Of a stretch of 64,000 nt of DNA, positions 7,641 to 15,662 are shown in pieces (within the stretch, counting starts at the first letter, position 1; each line of letters opens with the position of its first letter). The stretch lies in NCBI GenBank assembly GCA_052379645.1, contig JBQSYU010000018.1; one strand, 5' to 3'. Both the position numbers and the translations under genes were made by a program. Source of the DNA: Arthrobacter_H sp030452125 (GTDB lineage: Bacteria > Actinomycetota > Actinomycetes > Actinomycetales > Micrococcaceae). Under the pieces are notes generated by a model. That model did not search any database, had not been told where the DNA came from, and was given only the letters and a program-made list of their open reading frames with translations.

Positions 7641-9389
7641 TCAGGCCTGCTGTGCGTTGTCCCAGATTGCCCGGTTGACCGCCGAGATGACGGCCTTCAA
7701 GGAGGCGGTGGTGGTGTTCGCATCGATCCCCACGCCCCACAGCACACGTTCGCCGACCGCGCATTCGACGTAGGCGGCGGCCTGGGCCGAACCGCCTTCA
7801 CTCAACGCGTGTTCGGTGTAGTCCAGGACGCGCAGATCCACGCCGTCGGCGGAGAGGATGTTCACCAGCGCGTTGATCGGGCCGTTTCCGGTTCCCGAAC
7901 GTTCCTGCTCGACGCCGTTGGAGACCAGGGCCATGTCCAGGGTGAACGACCCGTCCTCGTCGGTGCGGGTGCGCGTGTTCCCCAACCGGTAGTGGCCCCA
8001 GCTCTCCCCCTCGAAGGTTTCGCAGGGCAGGTACTCGTTCTGGAACTGCTGCCAGATGCTTGCCGGGCTGATCTCCCCGCCGTCGCCTTCGGCCAGGCGT
8101 TGGATGACCCCGGAGAATTCGATCTGTGCCCGACGTGGCAGGTCCAGTGAATGGTCGTGCTTGAGCACGTAGGCGACCCCGCCCTTGCCGGACTGCGAGT
8201 TCACCCGGATGACCGCCTCGTAGGACCTGCCGATGTCCTGCGGATCGACCGGCAGGTAGGGAACGGCCCACGGGATGTCGTTGATGTCCTTGCCCGCTGC
8301 GGCGGCCTTGGCCTCCATATGTTCGAAGCCCTTCTTGATGGCGTCCTGGTGGGAGCCGGAGAAGGCGGTGAAGACCAGATCGCCACCATAGGGTGAACGT
8401 TCCGCGACGGGCAGCTGGTTGCAGTATTCGACGGTGCGGCGGATCGACTCCATGTCGGAGAAGTCGATCATCGGGTCGATGCCCTGTCCGTAGAGGTTCA
8501 TCCCCAGGGTGATCAGGTCGACGTTGCCGGTGCGCTCCCCATTGCCGAACAGGCATCCTTCGATGCGGTCGGCGCCGGCCATGTAGCCCAGTTCCGCGGC
8601 CGCTACCCCGGTGCCCCGGTCGTTGTGGGGGTGCAGGGAGAGGATGATGGAGTCGCGGTTGCGCAGGTTGCGGTGCATCCATTCGATCGAATCCGCGTAG
8701 ACGTTGGGGGTGGCCATCTCCACCGTGGCGGGCAGGTTGAGGATCATCTGGTTCTCCGGGGAGGCCTCGAGGACCTCGGCCACGGAGTCGGAGATGCGGC
8801 GGGCGAACTCCAGTTCGGTCCCGGTGTAGGACTCGGGCGAGTACTCGTAGGTGATCCTGGTGCCGGTCAGCTGTTCCTCGAACTTCTTGCACAGCCGGGC
8901 CCCGGTCAGTGCGATGTCCACGATGCCGTCCTGGTCCTGCTTGAATACCACCTCACGCTGGAGCACCGAGGTGGAGTTGTACAGGTGCACGATCGCCTGC
9001 TTGGCCCCTTCGAGGGATTCGTAGGTCCGCTCGATCAGGTGTTCGCGGGCCTGGGTGAGGACCTGGATGGACACGTCCTCGGGGATGCGGTCCCGTTCGA
9101 TGAGCTGGCGGACGAAATCGAAGTCCGTCTGCGAGGCCGAGGGGAAACCGACTTCGATCTCCTTATAGCCCATCTTCACGAGCAGATCGAACATCTGGTG
9201 CTTGCGTTCGGGGCTCATCGGATCGATGAGGGCCTGGTTGCCGTCCCGCAGATCGACGGCGCACCACCGCGGTGCCTTGTCGATGATCTTGTCCGGCCAG
9301 GTGCGGTCGGGCAGTTCGACGGTGATCTGATCCTGGAAGGGGATGTACTTCTGGATCGGCATTCCTGAGGGCTTTTGCATGTTCTGCAT
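7641..9389 (-). CDS. leuA: 2-isopropylmalate synthase
   Basis: It condenses acetyl-CoA with 2-oxoisovalerate, the committed step of leucine synthesis. The 582-residue protein is the long actinobacterial LeuA type. It has the catalytic barrel with LRDGNQALIDPMS, the metal HxH in SLHPHND, a linker, and a C-terminal LeuA regulatory domain (about residues 440-580) that binds leucine for feedback inhibition. The ATG at 9389 gives the expected start MQNMQKPSGMPI. The transcript carries a leader peptide rich in leucine codons, so transcription or translation is probably leucine-controlled as well. No other leu genes are nearby. Confidence 0.96.
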   Translation of the reverse strand: MQNMQKPSGMPIQKYIPFQDQITVELPDRTWPDKIIDKAPRWCAVDLRDGNQALIDPMSPERKHQMFDLLVKMGYKEIEVGFPSASQTDFDFVRQLIERDRIPEDVSIQVLTQAREHLIERTYESLEGAKQAIVHLYNSTSVLQREVVFKQDQDGIVDIALTGARLCKKFEEQLTGTRITYEYSPESYTGTELEFARRISDSVAEVLEASPENQMILNLPATVEMATPNVYADSIEWMHRNLRNRDSIILSLHPHNDRGTGVAAAELGYMAGADRIEGCLFGNGERTGNVDLITLGMNLYGQGIDPMIDFSDMESIRRTVEYCNQLPVAERSPYGGDLVFTAFSGSHQDAIKKGFEHMEAKAAAAGKDINDIPWAVPYLPVDPQDIGRSYEAVIRVNSQSGKGGVAYVLKHDHSLDLPRRAQIEFSGVIQRLAEGDGGEISPASIWQQFQNEYLPCETFEGESWGHYRLGNTRTRTDEDGSFTLDMALVSNGVEQERSGTGNGPINALVNILSADGVDLRVLDYTEHALSEGGSAQAAAYVECAVGERVLWGVGIDANTTTASLKAVISAVNRAIWDNAQQA

Positions 9390-9527
9390 GGATCTAGGGG
9401 GCCTTTTCAGTGGTGGTTGAAAATGCAGGCCGGCAGCACGAAACTCCGCAACGGGGGGTCGGCCCTAGTGACTGGTGTCCAGAAGATCCCCGTCGCGGCT
9501 ACCTAGTAGAAGGAGTTCCGCATGCAT
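9390..9527 (-). promoter_or_regulatory. Leucine-responsive leader (attenuator) of leuA
   Basis: The leader contains the leucine-rich peptide ORF and two mutually relevant pairings. GCGGAACTCC (9512-9521), which overlaps the first leucine codon, can pair over 10 bases (two G-U) with GGAGTTTCGT (9438-9447). CTAGGGCC around the leader stop (9461-9468) can pair with GGCCCCCTAG (9394-9403), which lies just before the leuA ATG and beside its only Shine-Dalgarno-like AAAAGG. A ribosome stalled on leucine codons would block the first pairing. Whether control is transcriptional or translational is not decided; no clear U-tract terminator is seen. Confidence 0.7.
9465..9527 (-). CDS. leuA leader peptide
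   Basis: This 20-residue peptide, MHAELLLLGSRDGDLLDTSH, is encoded from ATG at 9527 to TAG at 9465. It has six leucines, four in a row, read by CTC CTT CTA CTA; CTA is a rare codon in such GC-rich genomes. A -10-like TAGGGT lies 7 bases before the ATG, so the leader should be translated from the very 5' end of the mRNA. The stop lies about 75 bases before leuA. This is the classic design of a ribosome-stalling attenuator. Confidence 0.75.
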   Translation of the reverse strand: MHAELLLLGSRDGDLLDTSH

Positions 9528-9534
9528 GAAATTC

Positions 9535-9540
9535 ACCCTA
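9535..9540 (-). promoter_or_regulatory. -10 box of the leuA leader promoter
   Basis: TAGGGT on the minus strand sits 7 bases before the leader ATG at 9527. A weak -35 candidate, TTCGAA, is 18 bases further upstream. Confidence 0.5.
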
Positions 9541-9599
9541 GCATCAGGTCCGGGCCGGTTCGAAGGTCCGCACCGAATGTTTCGTCGGTGGGGCCGGCC

Positions 9600-10703
9600 C
9601 TAGAATCCGAGGCGGCCGAGCTGTTTCGGATCCCGCTGCCATTCCTTGGCGACCTTCACATGCAGGTCGAGGTAGACCCGGGTTCCCATCAGCGCCTCGA
9701 TCCCCTGCCGGGCCCGGGTCCCGACCTCCCGCAGCCGTGAACCGGCCCGGCCGATGATGATCGCCTTCTGCGAGGAGCGTTCGACGAACAGGTTGACGTG
9801 GATGTCCAGCATCGGGCTGTCCTCCGGCCGGTCCTCGCGCGGGATGACCTCCTCGACGACGACGGCCAGGGAATGCGGCAACTCGTCGCGGACCCCCTCC
9901 AGGGCGGCTTCGCGGATGAGCTCGGCGATCAACACGGACTCCGGCTCGTCCGTCAGTTCCCCGTCCGGATACAGCGGCGGGGACAACGGCATGGTCTTCG
10001 CCAGGACATCCGAGACGGCTTCGACCTGGAAGTCCCCGGTGGCCGAAACGGGCACGACGGCGGCCCAGCCCGACTCCCCCAGGGTCTCGACCCCCAATTC
10101 GGTGACGGCCACCAGCTGGCGGGCCAGGGCCGACCGGTCGACCAGATCCGCCTTGGTCACGATCGCCACGATGGGCTTGCGCTTCAACTGGCCGAGTTGG
10201 GTGGCGATGAACCGGTCACCGGGGCCGATCTTCTCGTTGGCCGGGATGCAGAATCCGATGGCGTCGACCTCGGAGAGGGTCTCGGCGACCAGATCGTTGA
10301 GGCGTTGACCCAGCAGGGTGCGCGGCCGGTGCAGCCCGGGGGTGTCCACGAGGACCAGTTGGGCGTCATCGCGGTGGACGATCCCGCGGATGGTGTGCCG
10401 TGTCGTTTGGGGCTTGGCCGAGGTGATGGCGATCTTCTGACCGACCAGGGCGTTGGTCAAGGTCGACTTGCCGGCGTTGGGCCGCCCCACGAAGGAGGTG
10501 AAACCGGCCCGGAAATCCTCGGGCCATTCGGTGGGTAGCGCGCTGACGGCGCGCCGCGGGCCCACCCCGGGTTCCTGGACCACGGACTCGGAGACATGCG
10601 GTGGCCGGGACTGCGGGGCCCTGGCTGCCTGGTGGGGGTTCTTGCCTGCTCCGCGACGTGCTGGCCCGGGGTTGCGGCGTTGCTGTGCTGCCATCGGTTT
10701 CAT
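9600..10703 (-). CDS. era: GTPase Era
   Basis: Era is an essential GTPase that binds the 3' end of 16S rRNA during 30S subunit maturation. The 367-residue protein has a variable 60-residue basic N-terminus, then the G domain with GRPNAGKST (73-81), switch DTPGLHRP and TKAD, then a C-terminal KH domain containing IIIGRAGSRLREVG. The first ATG at 10703 overlaps the stop of the CBS protein as ATGA, supporting this start although a second ATG lies three codons in. It ends the phoH-ybeY-CBS-era chain. Confidence 0.95.
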   Translation of the reverse strand: MKPMAAQQRRNPGPARRGAGKNPHQAARAPQSRPPHVSESVVQEPGVGPRRAVSALPTEWPEDFRAGFTSFVGRPNAGKSTLTNALVGQKIAITSAKPQTTRHTIRGIVHRDDAQLVLVDTPGLHRPRTLLGQRLNDLVAETLSEVDAIGFCIPANEKIGPGDRFIATQLGQLKRKPIVAIVTKADLVDRSALARQLVAVTELGVETLGESGWAAVVPVSATGDFQVEAVSDVLAKTMPLSPPLYPDGELTDEPESVLIAELIREAALEGVRDELPHSLAVVVEEVIPREDRPEDSPMLDIHVNLFVERSSQKAIIIGRAGSRLREVGTRARQGIEALMGTRVYLDLHVKVAKEWQRDPKQLGRLGF

Positions 10704-12025
10704 TCCTTGTTCTCGCGGGGGACGTCGTCGGCGGCCAAACGGCCCAACGATCCCTCATCATTGTCTGCGGCTTCGGGGTATTCGTCGACCCAGGCCAGGA
10801 CGAAACCGATCCGGTTGCGCCGTCCGGCGAGGCGTTCGGCGTGGATGCGGATGCCGTCGACGGTGACCTCGGAACCGACGATCGGCACCCGGCCCAACGT
10901 CTTGGCCAGCAGGCCGCCGACGGTGTCGACCTCGTCGTCGGTGATCCGGCGTTGGAACAGTTCGGCGAAGTCATCGATGCTCATCCGGGCGCTGACCCGG
11001 AAGACGCCGTCCTCCAGCTCCTCGGACTCGTTCGTGGAATCGTCGTATTCGTCGTCGATCTCCCCGACGATCTCCTCGATCAGGTCCTCCAGGGTGACCA
11101 GGCCCGCGGTACCACCGTACTCGTCGATGACGATGGCCACGTGGGTGGATTCGCGTTGGAGTTCCTGGAGCAGTTCGGCCACGGACTTCGATTCGGGCAC
11201 GTAGCGTACGTCGCGGCAGGCCTGTTCGACCAGGTGGTGGTCATCGGGCCGGGCATGCAGGCGGGCCGCGACGTCCTTGAGGTAGATGATGCCCACGATC
11301 TGGTCGGGGTTGTCGCGGATGACCGGGATGCGTGAGCAGCCCGAACGCAGGAACAGGCTCATCGCCTCTCCGAGGCTGGAGCCGTGGTCGACCGTCACCA
11401 TATCGGTACGCGGCACCATCACGGCCCTGACCCGGGTATCGCCCAGCTCGAAGACCGAGTGGATCAAATCGGCTTCGACGTCCTCGATGATGTCGGCCTC
11501 GTGGGCGCGGTCGACCATGTCACGGAACTGTTCTTCGGTGAAGAACGCCTCCTCGGTCGCCGGGGCGCCCTTGGCCACGCTGCTGCCCAGGCTGACCAGC
11601 CAGCCGGGGATCGGTCCCAGGACCAGGCGCAGCACACGGACCATCGGCGCGCTGAGCACCACGACGCTGCGGCTGCGGACCCGCCCGTAACGGCGTGGGG
11701 AGACCCCGACCAGGACGAACCCGACCGCTGCCATGGTGACGGTGGCCAGCAGGCCTGCCCACCAGATGTTGTCCAACAGGTCGTGGTAGAGCAGGGCGAT
11801 CGCCACCGCACCGGCGGTTTCGAACCAGATCCTCCAGAACCGCACGGCATGGGTATGGGCTGCCGGATCGGAAAGGATCAGGCGCAACTGCCGGCGGGGG
11901 CGCTCCGCCAGCATGTCTTCCGCCTCCTGCCGGGGCAAGGCCAGGAAGGCCGCTTCGGAGGCCGTGAGGATCGCCGCGCAACAGACGAAGACCAACGCCA
12001 GGGCCAGCAGCAGGGCAGGAATCAT
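10700..12025 (-). CDS. CNNM/CorC-type membrane protein with CBS domains (hemolysin family)
   Basis: This 441-residue protein has an N-terminal DUF21/CNNM membrane region with about four helices (residues 1-140). A CBS-domain pair follows, containing RAVMVPRTDMVTVD and VIDEYGGTAGLVTLEDLIEEIVGEIDDEYD, and then a CorC/HlyC C-terminal domain. Relatives are linked to magnesium or other divalent cation export; the hemolysin name is historical. It overlaps ybeY upstream and era downstream by 4 bases each (ATGA), so its translation is coupled to both. Confidence 0.9.
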   Translation of the reverse strand: MIPALLLALALVFVCCAAILTASEAAFLALPRQEAEDMLAERPRRQLRLILSDPAAHTHAVRFWRIWFETAGAVAIALLYHDLLDNIWWAGLLATVTMAAVGFVLVGVSPRRYGRVRSRSVVVLSAPMVRVLRLVLGPIPGWLVSLGSSVAKGAPATEEAFFTEEQFRDMVDRAHEADIIEDVEADLIHSVFELGDTRVRAVMVPRTDMVTVDHGSSLGEAMSLFLRSGCSRIPVIRDNPDQIVGIIYLKDVAARLHARPDDHHLVEQACRDVRYVPESKSVAELLQELQRESTHVAIVIDEYGGTAGLVTLEDLIEEIVGEIDDEYDDSTNESEELEDGVFRVSARMSIDDFAELFQRRITDDEVDTVGGLLAKTLGRVPIVGSEVTVDGIRIHAERLAGRRNRIGFVLAWVDEYPEAADNDEGSLGRLAADDVPRENKE

Positions 12026-12495
12026 TCGGTGGTCTCGCGGGGAGCCTTCCGACCGAGGAACTCCTCCAGCAGGGTGCGTTGCAGGGAGAACATCTCTTCC
12101 TTCTCCTGGGGTTCCTCATGATCGAAACCCAGCAGGTGGAGGGTGCCGTGGGTGGCCAGCAACAGGATCTCGTCCTCCGTGGAGTGGCCCCCGCTTTCGG
12201 CTTGCCGGGCGGCGACCTGGGGGCAGATGACCAGATCCCCGAGCATCCCCGCGGGGGTCAGCGAGCCGGGGCTGCCCGGACGCAGTTCATCCATGGGGAA
12301 GGACATCACGTCGGTGGGTCCATCCAGATCCATCCAATCCACGTGCAGGCGCTCGATGCCCTCCTCGTCGAGCAGGATGACGGAGACCTCCGCCTCGGGG
12401 TGGACGCGGAGGGAATGCAGGATATGCCGGATGAGGCGCTCGAGTGCCTCGAGGTCGGCCTCGACCCCCGATTCGTTGTTGACTTCGATGCTCAT
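12022..12495 (-). CDS. ybeY: rRNA maturation RNase YbeY
   Basis: YbeY is a zinc endoribonuclease for 16S rRNA 3'-end maturation and 70S quality control. The 157-residue protein carries the metal-binding signature HGTLHLLGFDH, with three histidines, and the upstream conserved PTDVMSFPMDE. It starts 3 bases after the phoH stop and overlaps the CBS gene by 4 bases. The phoH-ybeY-era linkage is widespread and points to joint work on ribosome maturation. Confidence 0.96.
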   Translation of the reverse strand: MSIEVNNESGVEADLEALERLIRHILHSLRVHPEAEVSVILLDEEGIERLHVDWMDLDGPTDVMSFPMDELRPGSPGSLTPAGMLGDLVICPQVAARQAESGGHSTEDEILLLATHGTLHLLGFDHEEPQEKEEMFSLQRTLLEEFLGRKAPRETTE

Positions 12496-12498
12496 GTT

Positions 12499-13638
12499 CT
12501 AGGACTCCGGCTCGGTGGCTTGTACGGTCGGGGGCTGTTCTTCGCTGCCGGCTTCCGCCGCCCGACGGTGGGCGATCCGTTCGCGGGCCGCGGCGTTGTC
12601 CTGTGCGGCGGCGCGACGGCGTTCGGACCCGGTGTCCTCCTGCGGGTCGTCCGCCCATTTCTCATAGGCGCTGACGATGTCCCCGACCAGCCGGTGGCGC
12701 ACCACATCGGTGGCGTCGAGATGGCAGAAGGTGATGTCCTCGACCGAGCCCAGGATCTGCGAGACGACCTTCAGCCCCGATCTGGACCCGCCGGGCAGGT
12801 CGATCTGGGTGATGTCGCCGGTGACGACGATCCTGGAGCCGAAGCCCAGCCGGGTCAGGAACATCTTCATCTGTTCCGGCGTCGTGTTCTGGGCCTCGTC
12901 CAGGATGATGAACGCGTCGTTGAGCGTCCGTCCGCGCATATAGGCCAGGGGGGCCACCTCGATGGTCCCGGCGGCCATCAGGCGCGGAATGGATTCCGGA
13001 TCGATCATGTCGTGCAGCGCGTCGTAGAGCGGGCGGAGATACGGATCGATCTTCTCGTTCAGGGATCCGGGCAGGAAGCCGAGCTTCTCCCCCGCCTCGA
13101 CGGCCGGACGGGTGAGGATGATCCGGTTGACCTCCTTGGCCTGGAGGGCCTGGACGGCCTTGGCCATGGCCAGATAGGTCTTGCCGGTGCCGGCAGGTCC
13201 GATCCCGAAGATCACCGTATTGGCGTCTATGGCATCGACGTAGGCCTTCTGGTTGACCGTTTTGGGGCGGATGCGTTTGCCGCGCCCGGAAATGACGTTC
13301 AATCCGAAGGTCTCCGACCCGGAACGGTGCACCGCGCCGTCGGTTTCGACCATCCGGACGAGCTGTTCGACCAGTTGGGCGGAAACGCGGGTGCCCCGCG
13401 CGGCCAGCGAGCGGGCTTCCTTCACCACGTGTTCGGCCCGTCCCGCCGGAGCGGACTCACCGGTGATGCGCAGTTCGTTGCCGCGGACATGCAGGTCCAC
13501 GGAGGGATAGACCCCCTCGAGGATGCGCAGGACCTCGTCGTTCGCGCCGAGCGCACCGATCATCTGCTCGCTGCTGGAAAACGTGATCACCGTGGCCCGG
13601 TTCGCTTCCGGTGCGGTGGTGTTGTCCTCGTCGGTCAT
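12499..13638 (-). CDS. phoH: PhoH-like ATPase
   Basis: This 379-residue cytoplasmic ATPase of the PhoH family has an N-terminal KH-like domain (about residues 15-100) and a superfamily 1 helicase-like core. Walker A GPAGTGKT is at 147-154, followed by ILTRPAVEAGEKLGFLPG and Walker B FIILDEAQN, then VTGDITQIDLP. The C-terminal 50 residues are charged and low in complexity. Its partnership with YbeY suggests an RNA role. ATG at 13638 is chosen because homology begins at MTDEDN; upstream open frame is intergenic. Confidence 0.92.
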   Translation of the reverse strand: MTDEDNTTAPEANRATVITFSSSEQMIGALGANDEVLRILEGVYPSVDLHVRGNELRITGESAPAGRAEHVVKEARSLAARGTRVSAQLVEQLVRMVETDGAVHRSGSETFGLNVISGRGKRIRPKTVNQKAYVDAIDANTVIFGIGPAGTGKTYLAMAKAVQALQAKEVNRIILTRPAVEAGEKLGFLPGSLNEKIDPYLRPLYDALHDMIDPESIPRLMAAGTIEVAPLAYMRGRTLNDAFIILDEAQNTTPEQMKMFLTRLGFGSRIVVTGDITQIDLPGGSRSGLKVVSQILGSVEDITFCHLDATDVVRHRLVGDIVSAYEKWADDPQEDTGSERRRAAAQDNAAARERIAHRRAAEAGSEEQPPTVQATEPES

Positions 13639-13913
13639 CCTAGTGGGTTGGCCCTCCCGATCGCGTGCTGGTTGACAGCCGTTCCGACCGCTGCAATGCG
13701 GTCGTTCGGCACCCTTCCATCCTACGGGACAAGCCCGCAGGAGGCGCTCGTTATTCATGCAACTGTATATATCGGTCTTGCAACGGTCCTGCTTGGGGCG
13801 CCGAAGTGGGGCCCCGACCCCGGCCTCGTGTGCCAATATTAATGGTCGGTCGCGGCACGCGTGTGTCTCCGCCCCGTCTTTGAACCTCCACCGAGCCGAA
13901 GGATTCCCCCCAC
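13639..13913. other. Divergent intergenic region between phoH and the GerMN gene
   Basis: These 275 bases should contain the promoters for both neighbours. They include an AT-rich patch, TGTATATATC near 13762 and CCAATATTAATGG near 13837, in otherwise GC-rich sequence. No clear -35/-10 pair, leader ORF or operator was identified. Confidence 0.5.
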
Positions 13914-14843
13914 GTGATCGCCGCCCACACCAACCGCCGGACCCGCGGTCGCATGGTGATGCTGATTGCGGTGCTGTCCCTGGGGGCGGTTTCGGCGTGC
14001 GTGGGATCCCCGGAGGGCTTCCCGAGCAGCATGCCGGCGGCCACCGACGTCTCCTCCTCCGTGGCGGGACGCAGCAGTTCGGCGGCGTTGGAATCACTGA
14101 GCGGTCCGCATCTGTCCCCGATCTACTGGCTGGGTGAACGCGATTCGACCGTCTACCTCTATCGGGAGTACGTCGCCGCCGAGGATCAGGGTGATCCGGT
14201 CACCACGGCGATCAAATACCTCACCGAACAGCAGCCCGACGATCCGGATTACTTCAACCTCTGGAGCAAACCCTCGCGGATCGGCACCTCGATCGACGCC
14301 GACAACGTCATCACCGTCGACCTCTCGGCCGACGCCTTCCACCGCAAGCTCGACGACGGTCTGGCCCAGCGGGCCATCCAGCAACTGGTCTACACCACGA
14401 CGGCCGCGGCCGCCGCGTCGGGGCTGATCGGACAGGAACCGGCCGCCAGCGTCAACATCCTGGTGGACGGGCATTCGGGCTTCAATGCCTTCGGGCATGT
14501 GGAACTGACCGGGCCGATCCAGCGCAATAGCCGATTCCGGGCCCCCATCTGGATCATCGACCCCCAGCAAGGGGCCGAGGTCCCGGCCGGAGCGCTGAAG
14601 ATCCAGGGCACCTCGGCCACCTTCGCCGGGGGGACCCACTGGGAACTGACGCGCAGCGAAGAAGACAAACAGGTGCGCGTCGACTCCGGGACCGTGAAGC
14701 TCGGTGAGGGTGATCTGGCCGATAACGCCTTCGCCCTGACCTCCGGCGTCGAACCCGGGGAATACACGCTCTCCGTCTGGGGCACCAAGGACGGTTCCAG
14801 CGACCGGCAGGCCGAGGACTCCAAGACCATCACCGTGAAGTAG
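13914..14843 (+). CDS. GerMN domain lipoprotein
   Basis: This 309-residue secreted lipoprotein has an N-terminal signal with lipobox LGAVSAC (Cys about residue 29), a Ser/Ala-rich linker, and a GerMN-like domain around residues 65-185 (VYLYREYV, AIKYLTEQ, VITVDLSADAF, LVYTTTAAAAASG). A C-terminal beta-sandwich of the Gmad2 type follows (PIWIIDPQQGAEVPAGALKIQGTS). Such proteins act at the outer face of the membrane; the closest named relative type is LpqB, but no mtrAB is nearby. The GTG start at 13914 follows AAGGA. The gene is single and divergent from phoH. Confidence 0.82.
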   Translation: MIAAHTNRRTRGRMVMLIAVLSLGAVSACVGSPEGFPSSMPAATDVSSSVAGRSSSAALESLSGPHLSPIYWLGERDSTVYLYREYVAAEDQGDPVTTAIKYLTEQQPDDPDYFNLWSKPSRIGTSIDADNVITVDLSADAFHRKLDDGLAQRAIQQLVYTTTAAAAASGLIGQEPAASVNILVDGHSGFNAFGHVELTGPIQRNSRFRAPIWIIDPQQGAEVPAGALKIQGTSATFAGGTHWELTRSEEDKQVRVDSGTVKLGEGDLADNAFALTSGVEPGEYTLSVWGTKDGSSDRQAEDSKTITVK

Positions 14844-14858
14844 GGCGGCCTCCCCGGC

Positions 14859-15662
14859 CTAGAGGTCCAGCAGCCCGGCCACCTGGCGGGCGACGACCAG
14901 CGCGGCCGGCCCGGCCGTCGAAGCGCGCAGGACATGGCGTCCCAGGACCGCGGTCTTCGCTCCGGCTTCCACGAGCCGGGAGACCTCGGAATCGGCGATG
15001 CCCCCCTCGGGGCCGACCAGCAACAGGATGCGCGGACGGGCGGCCGTAGGATCCGGGGTTCCGGACTCGTCCATGAAATCCCGGACGACGGCGGACAGCG
15101 GTTCGGTGGCCCCCTCATGCAGGATGACCGCCAGTTCGGGGCCCTTCCCGGCCCCGGTAAGACCCAACCTCGCGGCCAGCTGCGCCGTCGACACGACCGG
15201 GGCGACCTCGGGGCGACGACTCCGCCGGGATTGTTTGACCGCCGAGCGGACCGTCGCCTCCCATTTGGCCCTGCCCTTTTCGGCCTTTGCCGCCGGCCAA
15301 CGGACCACCGAGCGGTCGGACTGCCACGGCTGGATGGCGTCCACGCCCAGCTCCACGGCCGCCTCGACGGCCTGCAGATCCCGGTCCCCCTTGGCGAGGG
15401 CCTGGACCAGGACCAGCTGGACCGGTGGCTGCTCCTCGTGCTCGATCCGGTCGATGACGGCGCTCAGGGACGCCTTCCCCGCCTGCCGGACGGTGCAGAC
15501 GGCGCGGGTACCCGTCCCGTCGAGCAGATCGATCTGCTCTCCGGGACGGACCCTTTTGACCGTCACCGCGTGGTGGCCTTCGGGCCCGTCGAGGTCGACG
15601 GCGTCGCCGGGGGCCGCCGTGGCGGGCAGCCCCTCATCGAGCAGGAACGCCTGGTTGCTCAT
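14859..15662 (-). CDS. rsmE: 16S rRNA (uracil-1498-N3)-methyltransferase
   Basis: It methylates N3 of U1498 in 16S rRNA using S-adenosylmethionine. The 267-residue protein has an N-terminal PUA-like RNA-binding domain (residues 1-75) and a C-terminal SPOUT knot, with the SAM loop LLVGPEGGIADSEV and LGRHVLRASTAGPAA. It overlaps the dnaJ stop as TGATG and is thus the last gene of the hrcA-dnaJ-rsmE operon, a common actinobacterial order. Confidence 0.93.
   Translation of the reverse strand: MSNQAFLLDEGLPATAAPGDAVDLDGPEGHHAVTVKRVRPGEQIDLLDGTGTRAVCTVRQAGKASLSAVIDRIEHEEQPPVQLVLVQALAKGDRDLQAVEAAVELGVDAIQPWQSDRSVVRWPAAKAEKGRAKWEATVRSAVKQSRRSRRPEVAPVVSTAQLAARLGLTGAGKGPELAVILHEGATEPLSAVVRDFMDESGTPDPTAARPRILLLVGPEGGIADSEVSRLVEAGAKTAVLGRHVLRASTAGPAALVVARQVAGLLDL

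Noticed and set aside
9541..9599. GGTTCGAA in the era-leuA gap as part of a tRNA T-loop
   Set aside because: No acceptor or anticodon stem can be formed around it; no tRNA gene was found anywhere in the window.
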